From positions 697,330-761,329 of the forward strand of contig NZ_HG964446.1 in assembly GCF_000689255.1 (NCBI RefSeq): a stretch of 64,000 nt of DNA, read 5' to 3'. Below the pieces are notes generated by a model that saw only the letters and a list, made by a program, of their open reading frames with translations, was not told where the DNA came from and did not search any database. This document shows, piece after piece, positions 18,856 to 26,285 of the stretch (position 1 is the first letter of the stretch; every line of letters starts with the position of its first letter). Position numbers and translations under genes: made by a program. The DNA comes from Mycobacterium triplex. Lineage in GTDB: Bacteria; Actinomycetota; Actinomycetes; Mycobacteriales; Mycobacteriaceae.

Positions 18856-20703
18856 ATGACGATGTACCAAGACGGTTGTGGGCCAACCCAGACGCCCGAC
18901 GACCTAGACATCGACGCGCTGCGCGAGAAATATGCCCATGAACGCGAAAAGCGGCTGCGCCAAGAGGGTTCCAAGCAGTACATCGCGTTGGAGGACGACT
19001 TCGCCGGCTATTACGAAGTCGATCCCCACACGCCCGCCGTGCCGCGCGAGCCGATTGCCGAGGACATCGACGTCGCGGTGCTCGGTGGCGGATTCGGCGG
19101 CCTGCTGTCGGCGGCCCACCTGAAGAAGGCGGGCGTCGACGACGTGCGGATCATCGAGCTCGGCGGCGACTTCGGCGGCGTCTGGTACTGGAACCGCTAT
19201 CCCGGCATCCAGTGTGACAACGAATCCTACTGCTACATACCGCTTCTCGAAGAGCTGGATTTCATGCCGTCGAAGAAATTCGCCGACGGCGCCGAGATCT
19301 ACCAGCACTGCCGCAACATCGGCAAGCATTTCGGACTTTACGATTCGGCGATCTTCTCCACCCAGGTACGCGACCTGCGCTGGGACGAGGAGATCAAACG
19401 CTGGAGAATCGGCACCAACCGTGACGACGATATCCGCGCCCGGTTCGTGGTGCTCGCCTCGGGCCCGTTCCACCGGCCCAAATTGCCCGGCATCCCGGGG
19501 ATCAAGGACTTCAAGGGCCACGCGTTCCACTCGTCGCGCTGGGACTACGAGTACACCGGCGGCGACACCAGCGGCAACCTGCACAAGCTCGCCGACAAGA
19601 AGGTCGCCGTGATCGGCACCGGCGCCACCGCGATCCAGATCGTGCCGTTCCTGGCCCGAGACGCCAAGCACCTCTACGTCTTTCAGCGCACCCCCTCGAC
19701 GGTCGACGAGCGCAACAACGCGCCCACCGACCCGGAATGGGTCAAGACGCTGCGGCCGGGCTGGCAGCGGGAGCGTCAGCGCAACTTCCACTCCTGGACG
19801 TTCGAGGGCATGGCGCTGGGTCAACCGGATCTGGTGTGCGACTTCTGGACCGAGTTGGGGCGCAACACCGCGGCCCGAGTGCTGGCCCTGGATGACCCCG
19901 CGTCGATGACCCCCGAGCAGTTCATGGCGATCCGCGAAGAAGAGGACTACAAGTTGATGGAGCGGCTGCGCCGCCGCATCGACTCGCTTGTCGAGGAGCC
20001 GCAGACCGCCGAGGCGCTCAAGCCCTACTACCGGTTTCTGTGCAAGCGACCGTTGTCCAACGACGAGTACCTGCCGACGTTCAACCGGCCCAACGTCACC
20101 CTCGTCGACGTCTCCGATTCCAAAGGCGTGGAACGCATCACGGAAAATGGCCTGGTCGCGGGCGGTGTCGAGTACGAGGTCGACTGCATCATCTACGCCA
20201 GCGGTTTCGAGATCACGACCGAGATCAGCCGCCGCTATTCCATCGAAGCGATCGAGGGACGCGACGGACTGTCGCTGTTCGACCACTGGCACGGCGGCTA
20301 CAAGACGCTGCACGGGATGACCAGCCGTGGATTCCCGAACCAGTTCTATACGGGTTTCACCCAAGTCGGCATCTCCGCCAACATCGCCGCGAACTACGAG
20401 CTGCAGGGCGAGCACATCGCCTACATCATCGCCGAGGCGTTGAAGCGGGGCGCGACCACCGTGGAGCCCAGCCAAGCCGCCCAAGACCAGTGGTGCGCGA
20501 CGATCCGGGAAACCGCGATCGACAACTCGGCGTTCGACGCCCAGTGCACGCCCGGCTACTACAACAACGAAGGTGGCGGCGGAGGAGAAGGAATCCGGTC
20601 GCACCTGGGCGAACCGTACGGCCCGGGCTTCTACGCCTTCGAGGACTTGCTGCGGGTGTGGCGCGACAAGGGCGACCTGGAAGGCTTGGTGCTCGGCACT
20701 TGA
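18856..20703 (+). CDS. Type I Baeyer-Villiger monooxygenase
   Basis: A 615-residue flavoprotein. It has two Rossmann motifs (LGGGFGGLLSA near residue 76 for FAD, IGTGATAIQI for NADPH), the fingerprint FKGHAFHSSRWD starting at F219 (FxGxxxHxxxW), and the upstream fingerprint GGVWYWNRYPG. This is the class that inserts oxygen beside a ketone to give an ester or lactone, as in cyclododecanone, steroid and phenylacetone enzymes; an N-terminal extension of about 70 residues is like that of the cyclododecanone/steroid subgroup. Preceded by the Rieske gene and overlapped by the next SDR. Confidence 0.9.
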   Translation: MTMYQDGCGPTQTPDDLDIDALREKYAHEREKRLRQEGSKQYIALEDDFAGYYEVDPHTPAVPREPIAEDIDVAVLGGGFGGLLSAAHLKKAGVDDVRIIELGGDFGGVWYWNRYPGIQCDNESYCYIPLLEELDFMPSKKFADGAEIYQHCRNIGKHFGLYDSAIFSTQVRDLRWDEEIKRWRIGTNRDDDIRARFVVLASGPFHRPKLPGIPGIKDFKGHAFHSSRWDYEYTGGDTSGNLHKLADKKVAVIGTGATAIQIVPFLARDAKHLYVFQRTPSTVDERNNAPTDPEWVKTLRPGWQRERQRNFHSWTFEGMALGQPDLVCDFWTELGRNTAARVLALDDPASMTPEQFMAIREEEDYKLMERLRRRIDSLVEEPQTAEALKPYYRFLCKRPLSNDEYLPTFNRPNVTLVDVSDSKGVERITENGLVAGGVEYEVDCIIYASGFEITTEISRRYSIEAIEGRDGLSLFDHWHGGYKTLHGMTSRGFPNQFYTGFTQVGISANIAANYELQGEHIAYIIAEALKRGATTVEPSQAAQDQWCATIRETAIDNSAFDAQCTPGYYNNEGGGGGEGIRSHLGEPYGPGFYAFEDLLRVWRDKGDLEGLVLGT

Positions 20704-21650
20704 GCGAAACCCAGGGGCCGCAATTGCGATTCGACGACCGGGTAGCCGTGGTGACCGGAGCCGGGCGCGGTCTAGGCCGCGCCTACGCGCGACTGCTCGC
20801 CTCGCGCGGAGCGAAGGTGGTCGTCAACGACGTCGGCGGCAGCCTCGACGGCGCCGGGGTCGACGCCGGTCCGGCCGAAGAGGTGGTCGCTGAGATCACC
20901 GCGGCCGGGGGAGTGGCCGTCGCATCCAGCGCATCGGTGGCGACCGCCGAGGGCGGTGAGGCGATCGTCGCGGCGGCGGTCGAAAACTTCGGCCGCATCG
21001 ACATTTTGGTGCACAACGCCGGCAATGTCCGTCGCGGCTCGCTGAAGGAGATGAGCTACCAAGACTTCGATGCCGTGCTCGACGTGCACCTGCGCGGTGC
21101 GTTTCACGTGGTGCGGCCCGCGTTTCCGGTGATGTGCGCGGCGGGCTACGGCCGTATCGTGTTGACGTCGTCGATCGGTGGCCTGTACGGAAACCACAAC
21201 GTGGCCAACTACGCCGCGGCCAAGGCCGGCGTGATCGGGTTGTCCAACGTCGCCGCGCTGGAAGGCGCGGCCGAGGGGGTGCGGTGCAACGTGATCGTGC
21301 CGGCCGCGGTGACGCGCATGGCCGAAGGCATCGACACTTCGGCCTACCCGCCGATGGGCGCGGAACTCGTTGCACCCGTGGTGGGTTGGCTCTCGCACGA
21401 GTCGTGCTCGGTGACCGGTGAACTGTTCATCGCGCTGGCGGGCCGGGTGGCCCGCGCGGTCGTCGCCGAGAGCCCGGGCGTGTGCCGGTCGTCGTGGACG
21501 ATCGAGGACGTCGGCGGCCACCTGGACGCGATCCGCTATGTCGAAGCGCCGCTGATGTTTCCGGTCGTCCCGGATGGACATAACGAGCACATCCGCTACA
21601 GCTTCGAGCTGGCTCACCGCTCAACCGATCAAGGAGCGTTCCATGGCTAG
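20700..21650 (+). CDS. SDR of the MFE-2 / 3-hydroxyacyl-CoA dehydrogenase type
   Basis: A 316-residue SDR: TGAGRGLGRAYARLLASRGAKVVVND then GGSLDGAG, the signature of peroxisomal MFE-2-like (3R)-hydroxyacyl-CoA dehydrogenases; HNAGN, catalytic YAAAKAG. It would oxidise a 3-hydroxyacyl-CoA or related alcohol. The start is TTG at 20700, overlapping the monooxygenase stop as TTGA, with GGAAGG about 14 bases upstream; there is no better in-frame start before the nucleotide-binding motif. The long open frame reaching back to 20040 is a shadow of the monooxygenase. Confidence 0.82.
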   Translation: MSETQGPQLRFDDRVAVVTGAGRGLGRAYARLLASRGAKVVVNDVGGSLDGAGVDAGPAEEVVAEITAAGGVAVASSASVATAEGGEAIVAAAVENFGRIDILVHNAGNVRRGSLKEMSYQDFDAVLDVHLRGAFHVVRPAFPVMCAAGYGRIVLTSSIGGLYGNHNVANYAAAKAGVIGLSNVAALEGAAEGVRCNVIVPAAVTRMAEGIDTSAYPPMGAELVAPVVGWLSHESCSVTGELFIALAGRVARAVVAESPGVCRSSWTIEDVGGHLDAIRYVEAPLMFPVVPDGHNEHIRYSFELAHRSTDQGAFHG

Positions 21651-21667
21651 CGTCCTGTGTCGGACAT

Positions 21668-21729
21668 GCCGAGCGTGGGGGATATGGACACTATCCGTGT
21701 GCTTTTCGTGCATATCCCCCACGCTCGGC
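21668..21729. repeat. 62-bp palindromic element, copy A
   Basis: GCCGAGCGTGGGGGATATG (21668-21686) and its perfect 19-bp inverse (21711-21729) flank 24 bases. The same 62-bp element, inverted and diverged mainly in the loop, occurs at 33306-33367. Here it sits between the SDR and the CoA-transferase, where the RNA would fold into a very stable hairpin. Confidence 0.85.
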
Positions 21730-21755
21730 GCGCCGAAGAGAAGGGAGCGGGCGAA

Positions 21756-22928
21756 TTGACGGTCCACGGCACTAGCCCGACCGGCCCGATGACCGGTGTG
21801 CGCGTGATCGACCTCACCGCGATGGTGATGGGACCGTACTGCACGCAGATCCTGGCGGACATGGGCGCCGACGTGATCAAAGTCGAACCACCCCAAGGAG
21901 ATAACACCCGATACATCTCGGTGGGGCCGGCGCCGGGCATGAGCGGGGTATTCGTCAACGTCAACCGGGGCAAGCGCAGCGTCGTGCTGGACCTGCAAAC
22001 CGATGCCGGAACGCGCGCGTTACGCGCTCTCGTCGAGACCGCCGACGTGTTCATCCATTCGATGCGCGGCAAGGCGATCGCCAAGCTCGGCTTCGGCTAC
22101 GACGACGTCGCCGCAATCAATCCCGCGATCATCTACACCAATTGCTATGGGTACGGGCGACGCGGACCCGATCACGACCGCCCCGCCTACGACGACACGA
22201 TCCAGGCCGAATGCGGCCTGCCGGCAGTCCAGCAGCAACTTACCGGTGAAGCCGATTACGTCGGCACCATCATGGCCGACAAGGTGGCGGGTCTGACTGC
22301 GCTGTACGCGACGATGATGGCGCTGTTTCACCGCGAGCGCACCGGACAGGGCCAAGAGGTCGAGGTCGCCATGTTCGAAACCATGGCCTCGTTCATGCTC
22401 GTCGAACATGCCAACGGCGCCATGTTCGACCCTCCGCTCGGACCGGCGGTGTATCCGCGGACCGTGGCGCCCAACCGCCGCCCGTACCGCACCAGCGACG
22501 GCTACATCGCCGCATTGATCTACAACGACAAACACTGGAACGCCTTCATACAGGCCGTGCAGCCACCGTGGGCCAGCGAGCTGTATTCGACCTTGGAGCA
22601 GCGCGCTCGCGAGATCGACACCGTCTACGGGCTGGTCGCCGAAACGATGAAGGAGCGTTCCACCGCGGAGTGGTTGGCCCTGTTGCGCCAACTCGAGATA
22701 CCGGCCGCGCCACTGAATACGCCTGGCGCGCTCTTCGACGATCCGCATCTGGCCGCCGTCGGCATGTTCGAGACGGTGGACACCCCGCACGGACCGGTGC
22801 GCTTCCCTGGCGTGCCGACCTGGTTCTCGCAGACCCCGGGTCGGGTTGCGGGGCCGGCGCCACAGCTGGGCGCCCACACCGCAGAAGTGCTCGCCGAAAT
22901 CGGCGCTCGCGACGGAAAGGAACTCTGA
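21756..22928 (+). CDS. CaiB/BaiF CoA-transferase (family III)
   Basis: A 390-residue family III CoA-transferase: VIDLTAMVMGPYCTQILADMGADVIKVEPP is the family's N-terminal hallmark and GRRGPDHDRPAYD the segment around the catalytic Asp. It moves CoA between acids or catalyses racemase-like chemistry. The start is taken as TTG at 21756, with AAGGGAG about nine bases upstream; the upstream frame to 21657 would translate the palindromic repeat. It is followed after three bases by a ThDP enzyme, an arrangement like formyl-CoA transferase with oxalyl-CoA decarboxylase. Confidence 0.85.
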   Translation: MTVHGTSPTGPMTGVRVIDLTAMVMGPYCTQILADMGADVIKVEPPQGDNTRYISVGPAPGMSGVFVNVNRGKRSVVLDLQTDAGTRALRALVETADVFIHSMRGKAIAKLGFGYDDVAAINPAIIYTNCYGYGRRGPDHDRPAYDDTIQAECGLPAVQQQLTGEADYVGTIMADKVAGLTALYATMMALFHRERTGQGQEVEVAMFETMASFMLVEHANGAMFDPPLGPAVYPRTVAPNRRPYRTSDGYIAALIYNDKHWNAFIQAVQPPWASELYSTLEQRAREIDTVYGLVAETMKERSTAEWLALLRQLEIPAAPLNTPGALFDDPHLAAVGMFETVDTPHGPVRFPGVPTWFSQTPGRVAGPAPQLGAHTAEVLAEIGARDGKEL

Positions 22929-22931
22929 ACC

Positions 22932-24644
22932 ATGGCTGTGCCGGTCTACAAACGCATCCTCGACCTGTTCGAGGCCGAGGGTGTCAACACGTTGTTCGGC
23001 ATCCCGGACCCGAACTTCGTGCACATGTTCGCCGAGGCCGACGCTCGCGGCTGGTCGGTGGTCGCACCGCATCACGAACTGAGCGCGGGGTTCATGGCGG
23101 AGGCGGCGTCGCGAATGACGGGTAACCCCGGCCTGTGCATCGGCACCCTCGGCCCGGGCATGGCCAACATCGCCGGAGCGATCCAATGCGCACTCGTGGA
23201 GAATTCGCCGGTGATCTTCCTGGGCGGGCAGCGGGCTCGCGTCACCGAGCGCCGAGTGCGACGCGGCCGCATCCAATTCGTGCAGCAGGAGCCACTTTTC
23301 GCGGCTTCCGTCAAGTACAGCAGCTCGATCGAGTACGCCGATCAGACCGACGAGATCATCCACGAGGCCATCCGCCGGGCCATGTCGGGCACCCCCGGCC
23401 CGGCCTACGTCGAGTTCCCGTCGCACGTCATCCTCGAAGAGCTCGATGTCGAGGCCGCGCCCGCGCCGTCGGCCTACCGGCTGGTCAACCAGGGCGCCGG
23501 AACCCGCGAGGTGGCCGAGGCCGTGCAGCTGATCCGCGAGGCCAAGAGCCCGATCCTGCTGGTCGGCCACGGCGTGCACACCTCCCGCACTCAACAGCAC
23601 GTCAAGGAGCTGGCCGAGCTGATGGCCTGCCCGGTGATCCAGACCTCCGGCGGCACCTCGTTCATCCCGGGGCTGCGGGACCGGACGTTCCCCTATCTGT
23701 TTTCCCCGGCCGCCAATGAGGCCGTCGAACAATCCGATTTGTGCGTCGCGCTGGGTACCGAACTCGGTGAGCCGATGCACTACGGCCGCACCCAGCACTG
23801 GGCGGGCAACGATGCGAACCGCAAATGGGTGTACGTGGAGCAGGACCCGGCCGCCATCGGCGTCAACCGCCGGTTCGACGTGGCACTGGTCGGCGATCTG
23901 CGCGGCGTGGTGCCGCAGCTGGTCTCCGCGCTCAAGGACTCGCCGCGCCAAGCCGCACCCGCGCTGCAGGCCCTGATCGACAAGGACGCGAAAGAGCTTG
24001 CGGACATGGCGGAGTCGGCACCGTCCGGACGCTCGCCGATCCACCCGGCGCGCTACGTCGTCGAGGCCACCAAGGCATTCAACGAACTCGACGACGGCAT
24101 CCTGGTGCGCGACGGCGGCGCGACCGTGATCTTCGGATGGACCTACTCGCAGTCCAAGCCGCGCGACGTCATCTGGAACCAGAACTTCGGCCACCTCGGC
24201 ACCGGCCTGCCGTACGCGGTCGGAGCGTCGGTCGCCGAGGGCGGTAAGCGCCCGGTGATGCTGCTGACCAGCGATTCGGCTTTCCTCTTCCACATCGCCG
24301 AGTTGGAAACCGCTGCGCGGCAGAACCTTCCGCTGGTGTGCGTGGTGGGTGTTGACCACCAGTGGGGCCTGGAGGTGGGCGTGTACAAGCGCACCTTCGC
24401 CCAGCCGTCGCCGCAGCCCGGGGTGCACTGGAGCAAGGACGTCCGGATGGACAAGGTCGCCGAGGGCTTCGGTTGCCACGGCGAGTACGTCGAGAAGGAA
24501 GAGGAAATCGGCCCGGCGATCGCTCGCGCCTACGCCAGTGGCAAAGTCGGCGTGGTGCACGTCTGCATCGATCCGAAGGCCAATTCCGAAGAGATGCCCA
24601 AATACGACCGATTCCGCACCTGGTACGCCGAAGGCACCCAGTAA
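22932..24644 (+). CDS. ThDP-dependent decarboxylase/lyase-like enzyme with altered cofactor motif
   Basis: A 570-residue member of the acetolactate synthase/benzoylformate decarboxylase/2-hydroxyacyl-CoA lyase superfamily. The PYR domain has the catalytic Glu in APHHELSAGFMAEAASR. The PP domain is unusual: in place of GDG...NN it reads TSDSAFLF near residue 447 and VGVDHQWG, so the Gly and the Asn that help bind Mg-ThDP are Ser and Asp/His. Asp is kept, so activity is possible. Next to a CoA-transferase and an aldehyde dehydrogenase it could cleave a 2-hydroxyacyl-CoA or 2-keto acid to an aldehyde (inference). Confidence 0.8.
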   Translation: MAVPVYKRILDLFEAEGVNTLFGIPDPNFVHMFAEADARGWSVVAPHHELSAGFMAEAASRMTGNPGLCIGTLGPGMANIAGAIQCALVENSPVIFLGGQRARVTERRVRRGRIQFVQQEPLFAASVKYSSSIEYADQTDEIIHEAIRRAMSGTPGPAYVEFPSHVILEELDVEAAPAPSAYRLVNQGAGTREVAEAVQLIREAKSPILLVGHGVHTSRTQQHVKELAELMACPVIQTSGGTSFIPGLRDRTFPYLFSPAANEAVEQSDLCVALGTELGEPMHYGRTQHWAGNDANRKWVYVEQDPAAIGVNRRFDVALVGDLRGVVPQLVSALKDSPRQAAPALQALIDKDAKELADMAESAPSGRSPIHPARYVVEATKAFNELDDGILVRDGGATVIFGWTYSQSKPRDVIWNQNFGHLGTGLPYAVGASVAEGGKRPVMLLTSDSAFLFHIAELETAARQNLPLVCVVGVDHQWGLEVGVYKRTFAQPSPQPGVHWSKDVRMDKVAEGFGCHGEYVEKEEEIGPAIARAYASGKVGVVHVCIDPKANSEEMPKYDRFRTWYAEGTQ

Positions 24645-24658
24645 CTAAAGGAGCAGCC

Positions 24659-26101
24659 ATGCGCGACTACCTGAACTTCTACATCGACGGCAAATGGGTC
24701 GAGCCGTTGCGGCCCAACCCTTTCGACGTGGAGAACCCGGCGACCGAACAGGTGTCCGGCAAGATCTCGCTGGGATCGGCCGACGACGTCGACGTCGCGG
24801 TCAAGGCGGCCAGGCGAGCGTTCGCCGGCTGGTCGCAAAGCAGCCGCGAACAGCGGCTGGACCTGTTGCAGGCCATCCTCGCCGAATACCAGAAACGCGC
24901 CGACGATCTGGCCGAGGCCGTCACCGAGGAAATCGGTGCGCCGCCGTCGCTGGCCGCGGGACCGCAGGTCTTCCTCGGCATCGGGCATCTGAACACGGCC
25001 ATCGACGCCCTGAAGAACTTCGCGTTTTCCGAACACAAGGGCGCCACGCTGATCGCCAAGGAGCCGATCGGTGTCTGCGGTTTGATCACGCCGTGGAACT
25101 GGCCGATCAACCAGGTCGCGGTCAAGGTCTACCCGGCGCTGGCGACCGGTTGCACCGTGATCCTGAAACCGTCTGAGGTGGCGCCGTATTCGCCGTACAT
25201 CTTCGCCGAGATCCTGGATGCCGCAGGCGTTCCGGCCGGGGTGTTCAACCTGGTCAACGGCGACGGCGCGGGCGTGGGCGTCGCCTTGGCCAGCCATCCC
25301 GACATCGACATGGTGTCGTTCACCGGCTCCACCCGCGCGGGTGTCGAGGTGGCCAAGCTTGCCGCCCCGACCGTGAAGCGGGTGACTCAAGAGCTCGGCG
25401 GCAAGAGCCCCAACATCGTGCTCGACGACAGTGGCTTTGCCGACGGTGTGCGCGCCGGCGTAGCCAACATGATGCCCAACTCCGGGCAGAGCTGTAACGC
25501 GCCGACGCGCATGCTGGTGCCGAATTCCCGGATGGCCGAGGCCATTACCATCGCGCGCGAGGCCGCCCAGCAGGTCACGGTGGGAGCCCCGGGCTCCGGG
25601 ACGACGATCGGGCCGGTGGCGTCGAAGACGCAGTTCGACAAGGTCCAACGGCTGATCCAGCAGGGCGTCGACGAGGGCGCGACCGTGGTCACCGGCGGCC
25701 CGGGCCGGCCGGACGGGCTGGACAAGGGCTACTACGTCAAGCCGACCGTCTTCGCGAATGTCACCAATGACATGACGATCGCCCGCGAGGAAATCTTCGG
25801 GCCCGTGCTGTGCATCCTCGGCTACGACGACCTCGACCACGCCGTCGAGATCGCCAACGACACCGAATACGGCCTGGCCGGGTTCGTCTCGGGAGCCGAC
25901 CTCGACAAGGCCCGCGAGGTTGCCCGCAAGATTCGCGCCGGGTGGGTGACGATCAATCACGCATTCGACATGAATGCGCCCTTCGGCGGCTACAAGCGCA
26001 GCGGCAACGGTCGCGAATGGAGCGAGTTCGGCTTCCACGAGTATCTGGAAGTCAAAAGCACCCTGGGCTATGCCCCTGAGAAAGCCCCCGACAAGGCCTG
26101 A
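24659..26101 (+). CDS. Aldehyde dehydrogenase (NAD(P)+)
   Basis: A 480-residue ALDH with the ITPWNWPI segment, FTGSTRAGVEV, catalytic Glu in ELGGKSPNI and catalytic Cys in NSGQSCNAPTR. It oxidises an aldehyde to the acid; next to the ThDP enzyme its likely substrate is the aldehyde released by C-C cleavage. It starts at the ATG 24659 after AAAGGAGCAGCC, 14 bases after the previous stop, and is the last gene of the rightward arm. The 184 bases that follow show no recognisable signal. Confidence 0.88.
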   Translation: MRDYLNFYIDGKWVEPLRPNPFDVENPATEQVSGKISLGSADDVDVAVKAARRAFAGWSQSSREQRLDLLQAILAEYQKRADDLAEAVTEEIGAPPSLAAGPQVFLGIGHLNTAIDALKNFAFSEHKGATLIAKEPIGVCGLITPWNWPINQVAVKVYPALATGCTVILKPSEVAPYSPYIFAEILDAAGVPAGVFNLVNGDGAGVGVALASHPDIDMVSFTGSTRAGVEVAKLAAPTVKRVTQELGGKSPNIVLDDSGFADGVRAGVANMMPNSGQSCNAPTRMLVPNSRMAEAITIAREAAQQVTVGAPGSGTTIGPVASKTQFDKVQRLIQQGVDEGATVVTGGPGRPDGLDKGYYVKPTVFANVTNDMTIAREEIFGPVLCILGYDDLDHAVEIANDTEYGLAGFVSGADLDKAREVARKIRAGWVTINHAFDMNAPFGGYKRSGNGREWSEFGFHEYLEVKSTLGYAPEKAPDKA

Positions 26102-26285
26102 CACCGTAGGCCGAAATCCGAACGCACCACGGCCGGAAACCGGCGCGTGTCTGCGCCGCATCCGGCGGCGCCGCCTCTAAGCTTGCTGAGATCAAGAGGA
26201 GGGGCGACGACGTATCGGCAGCAACTACCGCGCCGGGCAACGCAGCGGTCAGGGCGCGTTACAAGCAACCACTGAGCCGGACGGG

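Noticed and set aside
18904..20604. 566-codon open frame opposite the Baeyer-Villiger gene
   Set aside because: The + strand has full monooxygenase fingerprints; the minus frame shows no recognisable motif.
20040..20699. N-terminal extension of the MFE-2-like SDR
   Set aside because: The 220 extra codons overlap the monooxygenase in another frame and read as nonsense; the SDR domain begins right after the TTG at 20700.
22020..24560. 846-codon open frame on the minus strand
   Set aside because: It lies wholly opposite the CoA-transferase and ThDP genes and has no domain pattern; a GC-skewed shadow.
24530..26161. 543-codon open frame opposite the aldehyde dehydrogenase
   Set aside because: Antisense to clear ALDH catalytic motifs, no family resemblance.
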